From: Roseateles chitinivorans
Lineage (GTDB): Bacteria > Pseudomonadota > Gammaproteobacteria > Burkholderiales > Burkholderiaceae_C
DNA length: 64,000 bases
Assembly: GCF_002761755.1 (NCBI RefSeq)
Contig: NZ_PEOG01000022.1
Span: forward strand, 1-64,000
Reading direction: 5' to 3'
The translations under genes and the position numbers were made by a program. Every line of letters begins with the position of its first letter. Position 1 is the first letter of the stretch. A model generated the notes under the pieces. It was not told where the DNA came from. It saw only the letters and a program-made list of their open reading frames with translations, and did not search any database. Positions 54,080 through 64,000 of the stretch are shown here, in pieces.

Positions 54080-55318
54080 TCAGGGGCAGGTGCCGATCAC
54101 GTAGTAGTTGGGCGCGGTCTGCTTCAACGTCGTCGTGGCATAGATGTTCCACAGGCCCATGGCCTGGTTGGAGCCATTCGCATAGGTCAGGCCGTACAGC
54201 GCGTAGGCGCGGCCGGAGACGGTGTGGGTGTAGTTCGACGAGGTGAAGCAGACCGGCGCCGGCGTGCCCGGATCGCCGGGGTTGCCGGTGCCGCCGCCGG
54301 TGACGCGGTCCACCATGGCCTTGATGGCGGCGACCTGCGTCCCGGCCTTCTGCGCGAAATTGGAGCCGTACCAGCCCACCCAGTCCCAGCAGCCGTTGGG
54401 ATTGGGCAGCAGGCCGCTCGCGGCCGTCGACCGCGCGGTGTTGTCCACCCGGGTCTGCGGGAACAGCACGACGATGCTGTTGGTGTCGGCCCAGCGCGAG
54501 AAGCCGGTGTTCCTCACGAACTTGTCGCCGATGGTGGCGTAGTTCTGCTGGCAGCCATGCAGCGCCACATGCAGCTTGCAGGACTGGCCTGCCGCGCAGT
54601 TCGCCGGGATGTAGGCCCAGCCGCTGCTCGCCAGGCCCGGATTGGTGCTGAAGGCGGTCTGGTCGAACTCGACGTAGTTGGCCGCGGCCGGGCTGTCGTT
54701 GCGCGCGTTGAGCGTGCCGTACAGCTGCGTCAGCACCGCCTTCGCGCCGTCATAGCCGCAGTTGGCGATGTAGGGCGAGGCGCTGGTCCCGCAGCTGGTG
54801 TTGCCGCTCGCGTCGAAGTCGGTGGGCAGCACATGGGCGGTGCCGCTGCGCTGCACGTACGACAGGTTGGCCGTGGCCACGCCGTTGTCGAGGTACTGCG
54901 TCCGCACCGCGTTCATCGGGTTGGGCCCGACGGTCGTGTCGCTGCTGCCGACGAACAGGTAGACCTTCTGCGCGGCGACGTTGCTCTTGGGGTCGATCGC
55001 AGTGCCGCTCCAGTTGTTGAGGTCGGCCTGCATCGTGCCGAGCGCCGACGAGGAGATGGTCGCGTTGTACATGCAGGCCGTGTAGTTGCTGTGGCCGGCG
55101 CACATGTACGGTCCCGCGGCAAAGACGCCGACGCCCTTGAAGGTCGAGGAATGCGCATAGCCGAGCTGGTTGGCCATGAAGCCGCCCGACGACAGCCCGG
55201 AGACGGTGATCTGCGTCTTGTCGATGTTGAGCACCGGCAGCGGCGCGGCCGCATGGGCGGCGCCGGCCAGGGCCCAGGCGATGACCGGGGTCAGGAAACG
55301 GATCGCGGAAGACTTCAT
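54080..55318 (-). CDS. Extracellular polyhydroxyalkanoate (PHB-type) depolymerase
   Basis: 412 residues; AGGAGG before the ATG. The signal peptide ends AGAAHA. The lipase box GLSSG (Ser43) lies close to the mature N-terminus and the oxyanion histidine (HVALHGCQQ) far behind it, the order of a type 2 catalytic domain. Eleven cysteines suggest disulfides. After a Gly/Pro linker (GGGTGNPGDPGTPAP), a 60-residue C-terminal domain (CFTSSNYTHTVSGRAYALYG to VIGTCP) may bind the polymer. It cleaves polyester granules outside the cell; here it is embedded in a transporter operon. Confidence 0.88.
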   Translation of the reverse strand: MKSSAIRFLTPVIAWALAGAAHAAAPLPVLNIDKTQITVSGLSSGGFMANQLGYAHSSTFKGVGVFAAGPYMCAGHSNYTACMYNATISSSALGTMQADLNNWSGTAIDPKSNVAAQKVYLFVGSSDTTVGPNPMNAVRTQYLDNGVATANLSYVQRSGTAHVLPTDFDASGNTSCGTSASPYIANCGYDGAKAVLTQLYGTLNARNDSPAAANYVEFDQTAFSTNPGLASSGWAYIPANCAAGQSCKLHVALHGCQQNYATIGDKFVRNTGFSRWADTNSIVVLFPQTRVDNTARSTAASGLLPNPNGCWDWVGWYGSNFAQKAGTQVAAIKAMVDRVTGGGTGNPGDPGTPAPVCFTSSNYTHTVSGRAYALYGLTYANGSNQAMGLWNIYATTTLKQTAPNYYVIGTCP

Positions 55319-55393
55319 GGGAAACCTCCTTGAGAGGCGCCGTGCAGGCCGCGGCGCCGCGTGTCGACATTGCAGGGCTCAGCGCCGCGTGGT

Positions 55394-56599
55394 TCAGCGC
55401 CGGGAGTTGCGGACCGGAATGCTCATCTCTTCGGGTTTGATCTCGCGCACCAGCTCAGGCACGCCCCAGGCGAAGGCGGGGTCGACCTTGATCCGGAAGT
55501 GGTACATCGACTGCATCGCCTGGTGGTCCTCCGGGCGGAAGGTCATGCGGCCCTTGGGCGTCTCGAAGCTCATGCCTTCCATGGCCTTGATGAGCTTGGA
55601 GGTCGCCGTGTCGCCGCCGGTCTTCTTGAGCGCCTCGACCACCGCGATCGCGGCGCTCATGCCACCGGCGGTGAAGAAGTCGGGCGGCGACTGGAAGCGC
55701 TTGTAGTGGTTGGCCACCAGCCACTCGTTGACCGGGTTCTTCGGGATGCCGAAGTAGTAGTAGGTCGCGCCCTCCATGCCGGGCAGCGCCTTGTAGGCGG
55801 CCATCGCCGGCAGGATGTTGCCGCCGGTGGCGATCTCGATGCCGTAGCGCTTGAGGTCGAGGTCGGCGATCTTGAACGGGTTGCCGGCGCCGGCCCAGAT
55901 GATGAAGATCACCTTGCGGCCCGGCTGGTCCTTGAGCTTGTCGATCAGCCGCTGGGCGCCGGCGGTGAAGTCGGTGGTCGTCGTGGGCAGGTACTCCTCA
56001 TGGACGACCTTGGCCTTCCTGATCGCGTCCTTGAAGGCCTTCACGCCGTCGCGGCCGAAGGCGTAGTCCTGCGCCAGCGTCGCGATGACGGTGCCCGGCT
56101 TGTCCAGCGCCACCGCATTGGAGATCGCGTCCTGCGAGCTGTTGCGGCCGGTCCGGAAGATGTACTTGTTCCACTTGTCGCCGGTGATCGAATCGGCGAC
56201 GGCCGGCTCGACCAGCAGGATCTTCTTGTACTCCTCGGCCACCGGCAGCAGCGCCAGCGCCACGCCCGACGAGGACGGGCCCACGGCGAGGTCGGCCTTG
56301 TCGTCGCCATAGGCCGCGGCCAGCAGGCTCTTGCCGACGTCCGGCTTGCCCTGGTCGTCCTTCTCGATGACGACCAGCTTGCGGCCCGCGACCGTCATCG
56401 TGCCGCCGGTCGCGTAGTCCAGCCCCATCAGGAAGCCGGTCTGTGTCTGCTTGCCATAGGCCTCGAGCGGGCCGGTGCGGCTGTAGACATGGGCGATGCG
56501 GATTTCCTTGCCTTGCGCGAACGCGGGGATGCTCGCGCCGAAGGCGGCGCACAGCGCCAATGCCGCGCCTGCGGCGGCGCGGATGAAGCCAGGGGTCAT
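55394..56599 (-). CDS. Liv-type ABC transporter substrate-binding protein
   Basis: 401 residues, periplasmic. A signal peptide ends IPAFAQ, then a type I binding fold (KEIRIAHVYSRTGPLEAYGK, GLDYATGGTMTVAGRKL, SSGVALALLPVAEEYKKILL). AGGAG is upstream of the ATG at 56599. First gene of the operon with the depolymerase and LivGFHM. The ligand is unknown; co-expression with the depolymerase makes a hydroxyacid or its oligomer a fair guess. Confidence 0.9.
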   Translation of the reverse strand: MTPGFIRAAAGAALALCAAFGASIPAFAQGKEIRIAHVYSRTGPLEAYGKQTQTGFLMGLDYATGGTMTVAGRKLVVIEKDDQGKPDVGKSLLAAAYGDDKADLAVGPSSSGVALALLPVAEEYKKILLVEPAVADSITGDKWNKYIFRTGRNSSQDAISNAVALDKPGTVIATLAQDYAFGRDGVKAFKDAIRKAKVVHEEYLPTTTTDFTAGAQRLIDKLKDQPGRKVIFIIWAGAGNPFKIADLDLKRYGIEIATGGNILPAMAAYKALPGMEGATYYYFGIPKNPVNEWLVANHYKRFQSPPDFFTAGGMSAAIAVVEALKKTGGDTATSKLIKAMEGMSFETPKGRMTFRPEDHQAMQSMYHFRIKVDPAFAWGVPELVREIKPEEMSIPVRNSRR

Positions 56600-56655
56600 G
56601 GGCCGGGTCTCCTGTGGGGCGGACCGGTCGTGCGCCGGTCTCGTCGCCCCTCCTT

Positions 56656-56671
56656 CGCAAGGCCCGTGCCG
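56656..56671 (-). promoter_or_regulatory. Sigma54 promoter of the PHA/Liv operon
   Basis: The minus strand reads CGGCACGGGCCTTGCG: GGCAC at the -24 position and TTGC at -12, GG and GC separated by exactly 10 bp as required. Transcription would start about 45 bp before the first ATG. A sigma54 activator gene lies just upstream. Confidence 0.75.
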
Positions 56672-56715
56672 TGCGGGAGAACCCTTGGATTCGCCGCCGA
56701 AACGATCACGCCACC

Positions 56716-56793
56716 GTCCGGACTCCAGACAGTGGCGTGCGATGACGAACATCCGCATGTCCGGACTCCAGACGCTGTGTCCGGAGTCCAGAC
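56716..56793. promoter_or_regulatory. Three activator-site repeats upstream of the sigma54 promoter
   Basis: GTCCGGACTCCAGAC occurs at 56716-56730 and 56759-56773, and GTCCGGAGTCCAGAC at 56779-56793. Offsets of 43 and 20 bp are close to four and two helix turns, so all face the same side. Each is itself a near-dyad (GTCTGGA-G-TCCGGAC on the minus strand). They lie 45-122 bp behind the -24 box, where a sigma54 activator binds. Confidence 0.72.
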
Positions 56794-56827
56794 GGCCGCC
56801 GCCGCGCGGCCGCGCGTGTTCAGACGT

Positions 56828-58471
56828 TCAGGTGCGGAAGGTCGCGACCTGCGCGTTGAGCAGGCGGGCCTGCTGCTGCAGCGATTCGGCCGCGGCGGCG
56901 GTCTGCTCGACCAGCGCCGCGTTCTGCTGCGTCATGTCGTCGAGGTGGGCGACGGCCTGGTTGATCTGCGCCAGGCCATCGGACTGGCCGGCGCTGGACT
57001 GGCTGATCTCGGCGACGGTGCCGCTGACCTGCTGCACCGACTGCAGGATCTGCCCCATCGCCTCGCCGGCGCGGCCGACCTGTGCGCTGCCGGCGTCGAC
57101 GCGGGAGACGGAATCGTTGATCAGCGCCTTGATCTCCTTGGCGGCGTTGGCGCTGCGCTGCGCGAGCGCGCGCACCTCGCTGGCGACGACCGCGAATCCG
57201 CGGCCCTGCTCGCCGGCGCGCGCGGCTTCGACCGCGGCGTTCAGCGCCAGGATGTTGGTCTGGAAGGCCACGCCATCGATGACCGAGATGATGTCGGAGA
57301 TCTTGCGGCTCGCGCCGGCGATGCCGTCCATGGTCTGCACCACCTCGCCCATCACGTCGGCGCCGAGCTTGGCGCGGTCCGCCGCGCCGATGGCGAGCTG
57401 GTTGGTCTGGTGCGCGGCCTGCGCGGAATTCGTCACCTGCTGGGTCAGCTCCTGCATCGAGGCCGCCGTCTGCTGCAAGCTGGAGGCCGCCTGCTCGCTG
57501 CGCTGCGACAGGTCCTGGCTGCCCATCGCCACCTCCTGGGAGGCATGCTGGATCGAGTCGGTGGCATCACGGATCGCACGCACCAGGTCGCTGAGCCGGA
57601 CCTGCATCGCCGCCACCTGCGTCAGCACCACCCCGATCTCGTCGCTGCCGGCCGCCTGGCTGCCGAGCACCTGGGCCCGCAGGTCGCCGTTGGCCACCGC
57701 CTCGACGACCTCGCGCATCTGGTCCAGCCGGCGCTTCAGGCCGCGCGCGAACCACTCGACCGCCACCATCGCGGCGATGCCGACCGCGATCACCAGCGTC
57801 AGCGCGACCGTCGCGTCGCGGCGCGCGATCGCCGACACGTCGTCGATGTAGACGCCCGAGCCGATCACCCAGCCCCAGGGCTTGAAGCCGGCGACATAGG
57901 AGCGCTTGGGCTCCGGGTCCTTGGCACCGGGCTTGGGCCACAGGTAGTCGACGAAGCCGCTGCCCTGGGTCTTGACGGTGTCGACGAAGGCGACGAACAG
58001 CTTGAGCCCGTTCGGGTCCTTGTTGCCGGACAGGTCCTTGTCGTTGAGCTCCGGCTTGATCGGGTGCATGACCATCTTGGGGCTCATGTCGTTGATCCAC
58101 AGGTACTCGTTGCCGGAGTAGCGGATCTTGCCGATCTCGGCCGCCGCCTGCTTGCGGGCCTCGGCCTCGGTCAGCCCGCCGGCGCCGATGCGGTCGAAGT
58201 AGCGCTTGGCGATCTGCTCCGCGTTCTTCACCTGCTCCACCGTCGTGATCATCTTCACGTCCAGCAGGCTCATCGCCGAGCGATGGCTCAGCCACATCAC
58301 CAGCACCACGAAGCCGACCACCGCCGCGAGCACCGCGACGCGCAGCTTGGTGGCCAGCGTCCAGGCCCGGCGTGCCGACGGTCGCGCCGATCCCGCGGCG
58401 CCTGCGGCGGACTCGGAGGCAAGGGGCGCGGCCGCATGGAAGCCGGGGGCGGGCGTGGTCAGCGTGTTCAT
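56828..58471 (-). CDS. Methyl-accepting chemotaxis protein with Cache sensor
   Basis: 547 residues. First membrane helix about 43-62, a periplasmic single-Cache domain ([40 protein letters not shown]), second helix about 215-235, HAMP, and a signalling coil with the conserved hairpin tip ([21 protein letters not shown]...[14 protein letters not shown]). AGGAG precedes the ATG. It lies between the sigma54 activator and the operon promoter on the same strand, so it may steer cells to the operon's substrate. Confidence 0.93.
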   Translation of the reverse strand: MNTLTTPAPGFHAAAPLASESAAGAAGSARPSARRAWTLATKLRVAVLAAVVGFVVLVMWLSHRSAMSLLDVKMITTVEQVKNAEQIAKRYFDRIGAGGLTEAEARKQAAAEIGKIRYSGNEYLWINDMSPKMVMHPIKPELNDKDLSGNKDPNGLKLFVAFVDTVKTQGSGFVDYLWPKPGAKDPEPKRSYVAGFKPWGWVIGSGVYIDDVSAIARRDATVALTLVIAVGIAAMVAVEWFARGLKRRLDQMREVVEAVANGDLRAQVLGSQAAGSDEIGVVLTQVAAMQVRLSDLVRAIRDATDSIQHASQEVAMGSQDLSQRSEQAASSLQQTAASMQELTQQVTNSAQAAHQTNQLAIGAADRAKLGADVMGEVVQTMDGIAGASRKISDIISVIDGVAFQTNILALNAAVEAARAGEQGRGFAVVASEVRALAQRSANAAKEIKALINDSVSRVDAGSAQVGRAGEAMGQILQSVQQVSGTVAEISQSSAGQSDGLAQINQAVAHLDDMTQQNAALVEQTAAAAESLQQQARLLNAQVATFRT

Positions 58472-58640
58472 GAGGTCTCCTGGGCGGGCCGGTGCGTCCG
58501 GTCTGGTCGTGTTCCCTGCCCTGCAATATGCGCACGCCACCCCGGGCGCGGCAAGCCCTCGAACCCTCGATGAAGCCCATGAACACGGCGCAAACGTGAC
58601 GATGTGGCGCCGCCCCCGCGCGCGGGCCCTGGCGTACGCG

Positions 58641-60215
<1,575 letters not shown>

Positions 60216-60467
60216 CGCTTGTCTCCTTGGCCGGCCTGCCGGCCCGGCGCCTGCGCGCCAGCCGCCGGGCCGAAGCGTCCGGGGGTCGGGTCCGGGCCCC
60301 TGTCCGGGTCATGCCGCCGTCGAACGGGGCCGCCTCGGATCTGATGCGAGGCAATGTAGCAGCCGGGTCGGCGGTGCGAGGGCCATCCCGCCCGCACCGG
60401 CGCCCTGGGGATTCCCTGAGGCGCCCGCCCGCCCGCGCCGCGGCCGATCCGGCTATAAACCGCCCTC

Positions 60468-61745
60468 ATGGCCATCGTGGACTCCTGGACTTCGGCACGC
60501 GCGGCAAGGCAGGTGCTGGCCTTGGCGCGCAAGCTCCTGTCCGAACGCGGCCAGGCCAACAGCCTGGGCCTGGCGCAGGACCTGATCGGCCGCATGGGCG
60601 CGCTGGCGGCACCGGCCTGGCCGGCCGTGTTCGACAAGCTGGCCGCCGACTTCAATCCCGAGCCGGACGCCGTGCTGCGTGCCGCGCAGGCCTACGCCGA
60701 CGCGCCCGGCACCGAGACGCTGCGCGCGCTCACCGAGCTCAGCGAGCCGCCGCGACAGGAACTGTTCCGCCGCCTGAACCGGGCGCCGGGCGGCACCGGC
60801 ACCCTGGTGCGGATGCGGCGCCGGCTGCTGGAGGGCCTCAAGGCCCATCCCGACTGGCGCATGGTCGACGCCGACCTGCTGCACCTGCTGTCCTCGTGGT
60901 TCAACCCGGGATTCCTGGAAATGCGGCAGGTCGACTGGAACTCGCCGGCGCAGCTGCTGGAGCAGATCATCCATCACGAGGCGGTGCATGCGATCGACGG
61001 CTGGGACGACCTGCGCCGGCGCCTGCTGCCGGACCGGCGGCTGTTCGCCTTCTTCCATCCGCAGCTGCCCAACGAGCCGCTGATCTTCGTCGAGGTCGCG
61101 CTGCTGGCGGACATGCCGGACGCGATCGCGCCGCTGATCGCCAAGCGCAGCGAGCCGCTGCCGGCGAGCAGCTACAAGACCGCCGTCTTCTACTCGATCA
61201 GCAACTGCGAGCCCGGCCTGCGCGGCGTGTCGCTGGGCAACTTCCTGATCAAGCGTGTCGCCGAGCACCTGAAGCGCGAGCTGCCGCGGATCAGGCAGTT
61301 CTGCACGCTGTCGCCGCTGCCGGGCTTCGCCGCCTGGTTGCAGGGCCTGTCATCGCTGGACGACCTGCCGGGGCTCAAGCCTGCCCAGCGCGAGCGCGCC
61401 GCGCAGGCCCTCGAGCGGTTGCGGCACCACTCGGCGGCGGCGCTCGCCGGGCCGGCCGCGCTCGAGGACGAGGCGCTGCAGGCCGACCTGCGGCAGCTGG
61501 CCGCCGTCTACCTGATCGGCCAGACGCCGCTGCCGGGCGGCGATCCCGTCGCGCGCTTCCACCTGGACAACGGCGCGCGGCTCGAGCGGCTGAACCCGGG
61601 CGGCGACCGCTCCGCCAAGGGGCTGAAACAGTCGCACGGGATGATGGTCAATTACCTGTACGACCTCGACCGGATCGAGGAGCACCACGAAGCCTTCACC
61701 CAGGGGGAGATCGCCACCGCGCGAGCCGTCAGCGGACTGCTCTGA
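60468..61745 (+). CDS. matA: Malonyl-CoA decarboxylase
   Basis: 425 residues. Turns malonyl-CoA into acetyl-CoA and CO2. A helical N-terminal part is followed by a GNAT-like catalytic domain; family marks are HHEAVHAIDGWDDLRRRL, RRLFAFFHPQLPNEPLIFVEVAL, CTLSPLPGFAAWL and SHGMMVNYLYDL. The His and Ser of that last part are the catalytic pair in the family. First gene of a malonate operon. It starts 252 bp from the divergent activator; that gap has no other gene, and a TATAAA at 60454 lies too near the start to judge. Confidence 0.93.
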   Translation: MAIVDSWTSARAARQVLALARKLLSERGQANSLGLAQDLIGRMGALAAPAWPAVFDKLAADFNPEPDAVLRAAQAYADAPGTETLRALTELSEPPRQELFRRLNRAPGGTGTLVRMRRRLLEGLKAHPDWRMVDADLLHLLSSWFNPGFLEMRQVDWNSPAQLLEQIIHHEAVHAIDGWDDLRRRLLPDRRLFAFFHPQLPNEPLIFVEVALLADMPDAIAPLIAKRSEPLPASSYKTAVFYSISNCEPGLRGVSLGNFLIKRVAEHLKRELPRIRQFCTLSPLPGFAAWLQGLSSLDDLPGLKPAQRERAAQALERLRHHSAAALAGPAALEDEALQADLRQLAAVYLIGQTPLPGGDPVARFHLDNGARLERLNPGGDRSAKGLKQSHGMMVNYLYDLDRIEEHHEAFTQGEIATARAVSGLL

Positions 61746-61823
61746 GCCGGCGCCGGTCCCCTGCACCGATCCCCTTCCCTTCATCACGACACCACGGCCC
61801 GCAGAGGCCCAGAGGAGACCGCC

Positions 61824-62834
61824 ATGACTTCGAGTTCCCCGTCCCGCCGCCGCCTGCTCGGCGCCACCACCCTGGCCGCCCTCGGCGCGGGCGCGCTCGG
61901 TGCCGCGTTCACGCCGTCGGCCTTCGCGCAGGGCGCCTGGCCGAGCCGGCCGGTGACCATCGTCGTGCCCTTCCCGGCCGGCGGCGGCACCGACGCCTTC
62001 GCGCGGCCGCTGACCGCGGTGCTCACCAAGCAGACCGGCAAGCAGTTCATCATCGACAACAAGGGCGGTGCCGGCGGCACCGTCGGCGCGACGCTCGCCT
62101 CGAAGGCCGCGCCCGATGGCTACACCTTCTTCATGGGCGCGGTCCACCACGCGATCGCGCCGGCCATGTATCCGAAGCTCGAGTACAAGCTGGAGGAGGA
62201 CTTCGTCCCGGTCGGCCTGATCTCCAGCGTGCCGCAGGTGATCGTGATCAATCCCGGCAAGGTCCAGGTGACCGACGTGAAGGGGCTGCTGGACCTGCTG
62301 AAGAAGAACCCCGGCAAGCTGAACTACGGCTCGGCCGGCAACGGCACCTCGCACCACCTGGCGGGCGAGCTGTTCAAGCTGCAGACGCAGACCTTCATCA
62401 CCCACATCCCCTACCGCGGTGCCGGCCCGGCGCTGCAGGACCTGATGGCGGGCCAGGTGGACCTGATGTTCGACGGCCTGGGCTCGTCGGCGGCCCACAT
62501 CCGTGGGGGTCGCATCAAGGCGCTGGCGGTCGCCTCGGCCAAGCGCGCGCCCGGTTTCCCCGACATCCCCAGCGCCGTCGAGGCCGGCATCCCGCAGTAC
62601 CAGGTCTCCACCTGGTATGGCCTCTGGGCGCCCAAGGGCACGCCCAAGGAGGCGGTCGCCGCGATGCAGGCCGAGCTGCGCAAGGCCTTCGCCACCGAGG
62701 AGCTGAAGACGATCTGGACCGGCCTGGGCACCGAGATGCCCAACCTGTATGGCGACGCCTTCGGCAAGTACGTGCATGGCGAGGTGGTGCGCTGGGCCGA
62801 CGTGGTCAAGCGCTCCGGTGCGAAACTGGATTGA
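61824..62834 (+). CDS. Bug-family (TctC) tripartite tricarboxylate transporter receptor
   Basis: 336 residues, periplasmic. GAGGAG precedes the ATG. The signal has SRRRLLGATT, a possible Tat signal, ending FAQG. Bug features: PSRPVTIVVPFPAGGGTD, VDNKGGAGG-type loop (IDNKGGAGGTVGA), YGSAGNGTSHHLAGELFK and the MFDG helix. Binds a small carboxylate; malonate is likely from its neighbours. The membrane subunits TctA/TctB are not in the window, as is common for Bug proteins. Confidence 0.9.
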   Translation: MTSSSPSRRRLLGATTLAALGAGALGAAFTPSAFAQGAWPSRPVTIVVPFPAGGGTDAFARPLTAVLTKQTGKQFIIDNKGGAGGTVGATLASKAAPDGYTFFMGAVHHAIAPAMYPKLEYKLEEDFVPVGLISSVPQVIVINPGKVQVTDVKGLLDLLKKNPGKLNYGSAGNGTSHHLAGELFKLQTQTFITHIPYRGAGPALQDLMAGQVDLMFDGLGSSAAHIRGGRIKALAVASAKRAPGFPDIPSAVEAGIPQYQVSTWYGLWAPKGTPKEAVAAMQAELRKAFATEELKTIWTGLGTEMPNLYGDAFGKYVHGEVVRWADVVKRSGAKLD

Positions 62835-62863
62835 TGCTCCCCGCCCGACTCCTTCCGACGGAC

Positions 62864-64000
62864 ATGACACCCAACGCCAATCTCTTCGCGGCGCTGCGCG
62901 CGAACTTCTCCGACGACCTGGACGCCTGCGCGATCGAACTGGCCGACGGCCCCGACGCCGGCCAGCGCTACAGCTGGCGCGACATCGACCGCGCGACCGC
63001 GATGATCGCCAACCTGCTGGACTCGCTGGACCTGCCCGCCGGCAGCCGTGTCGCGGTGCAGACCGAGAAGAGCGTCGAGGCGCTGCTGCTCTACCTCGCG
63101 GTGCTGCGCGCCGGCTATGTCTACCTGCCGCTGAACACCGGCTACCAGGCGGCCGAACTCGAGTACTTCATCGGCAATGCGGAGCCGGCCGTGGTGGTCT
63201 GCGCGGGCAAGCACTTCGGCTGGATCAGCAAGCTGGCCTTCCAGGCCAAGGTGCCGTGGGTGTTCACCCTCAACGAGGATCGCAGCGGCACGCTGCTGGA
63301 CCGCGCGGTGCAGATGCCCGACACCCACCAGGTCGCCGCGAAGCAGCCGGACGACCTGGCCGCCATCCTCTACACCAGCGGCACGACCGGGCGCAGCAAG
63401 GGCGCGATGCTGAGCCATGGCAACCTGCTGTCCAACGCCGAGGTGCTGCGCCATGCCTGGGGCTGGCGGGCGGACGACGTGCTGATCCATGCGCTGCCGA
63501 TCTTCCATGTGCATGGCCTGTTCGTCGCGTCGCACGGCGCGCTGCTGGCCGGCGCGCGGATGCTCTGGTTCAACCGCTTCGAGCCGCGCGCCGTCATCGC
63601 GCGCCTGCCGGATGCGACGCTGTTCATGGGCGTGCCCACGTTGTACGTGCGTCTGCTGGAGCAGGCCACGCTGACGGCGGAGGCCTGCGCGCGGATGCGG
63701 CTGTTCATCAGCGGTTCGGCGCCGCTGCTGATCGAGACCTTCCAGGAATGGCAGCGCCGCACCGGCCACACCATCCTGGAGCGCTACGGCATGAGCGAGA
63801 CCGTCATGCTGACCTCCAATCCCTACCGGGCCGAGGATGGCCCGCGGCGCGGCGGCACGGTCGGCTTCCCGCTGCCGGGCGTAGGCCTGCGCGTCGTCGA
63901 CGACGCCGGCGCGCCCTGCCCCAGCACCGGCGAGGGCGAGATCGGCCACATCCAGGTCCGCGGGCCGAATGTCTTCTCCGGCTACTGGCGCATGCCGGAG
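62864..64000 (+). CDS. matB: Malonyl-CoA synthetase, 3' end outside window
   Basis: 379 residues visible of an expected 500. An ANL (AMP-forming) ligase that joins malonate to CoA with ATP. AMP-binding motif LYTSGTTGRSKGAMLSHGNL, HALPIFHVHGLFV, the GVPTLYVRLL segment with MatB-type sequence, and YGMSETVML. The next residues run off the window. An in-frame ATG at 62834 overlaps the Bug gene's stop and would add ten residues. With the decarboxylase and Bug receptor it completes uptake, activation and decarboxylation of malonate. Confidence 0.9.
   Translation, partial: MTPNANLFAALRANFSDDLDACAIELADGPDAGQRYSWRDIDRATAMIANLLDSLDLPAGSRVAVQTEKSVEALLLYLAVLRAGYVYLPLNTGYQAAELEYFIGNAEPAVVVCAGKHFGWISKLAFQAKVPWVFTLNEDRSGTLLDRAVQMPDTHQVAAKQPDDLAAILYTSGTTGRSKGAMLSHGNLLSNAEVLRHAWGWRADDVLIHALPIFHVHGLFVASHGALLAGARMLWFNRFEPRAVIARLPDATLFMGVPTLYVRLLEQATLTAEACARMRLFISGSAPLLIETFQEWQRRTGHTILERYGMSETVMLTSNPYRAEDGPRRGGTVGFPLPGVGLRVVDDAGAPCPSTGEGEIGHIQVRGPNVFSGYWRMPE

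Noticed and set aside
58472..58640. Second sigma54 promoter before the chemoreceptor gene
   Set aside because: A GCAA...GCC pattern is present, but the GC-to-GG spacing is off by two bases.
60454..60459. TATAAA as a -10 box for the malonyl-CoA decarboxylase gene
   Set aside because: Only 8 bp from the ATG and without a -35 match; a leaderless transcript would be needed.

Overview
The window is about 69% GC chromosomal DNA. Its gene content is typical of a Burkholderiales betaproteobacterium: ResB/CcsB cytochrome c assembly, cytochrome c4, an adjacent FolB-type/TtcA pair, a double-length UvrA, Bug-type solute receptors and DUF1631. A Roseateles/Mitsuaria/Rubrivivax-type (Sphaerotilaceae) relative is my inference; no rRNA or other marker is present to prove it. 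No rRNA, tRNA or CRISPR array was found.

Layout. 1-8.2 kb: a truncated lipoprotein gene, an alginate-lyase-like lipoprotein with a LamG domain, a family 2 glycosyltransferase, a zinc alcohol dehydrogenase coupled to a small membrane-anchored protein, a LysR regulator and a DoxX protein. 8.4-10.6 kb: groESL with a CIRCE operator, a heat-shock type promoter and a clean terminator. 10.9-29.9 kb: housekeeping genes, namely a DUF1631 protein, a PlpD-like patatin, engB, cytochrome c4, resB/ccsB, msrPQ, an APH(3')-like kinase, a LuxR regulator, an oxidoreductase-FolB fusion, ttcA, a DUF4136 lipoprotein and glmU. 30-40.3 kb: a repeat cluster next to a degenerate REP-type (RAYT) transposase, then a thioredoxin, DUF808, UPF0149, an M48 protease, a TraB/GumN fragment, an S9 peptidase and small secreted or membrane proteins.

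40.3-43 kb is an acquired island. Base composition drops to roughly half GC, and the island carries an AvcD-like anti-phage dCTP deaminase with a 73-residue downstream ORF. It is closed by a 22-bp perfect stem-loop and bordered by gene remnants. It sits directly behind the 3' end of uvrA, which encodes an unusual 1878-residue tandem UvrA.

49.5-60.2 kb is one functional block on the minus strand: a PAS-AAA-Fis sigma54 activator, a Cache chemoreceptor, then an operon of a periplasmic binding protein, a secreted polyhydroxyalkanoate depolymerase, LivG, LivF, LivH, LivM and an alpha/beta hydrolase, joined by ATGA/TTGA overlaps. In front of the operon lie a sigma54 promoter (GGCAC-N5-TTGC) and three copies of GTCCGGAnTCCAGAC. 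Together these suggest a sense, swim, digest and import system for polyester or its oligomers. 60.5-64 kb begins a malonate utilisation operon (malonyl-CoA decarboxylase, Bug receptor, malonyl-CoA synthetase) that runs off the window.
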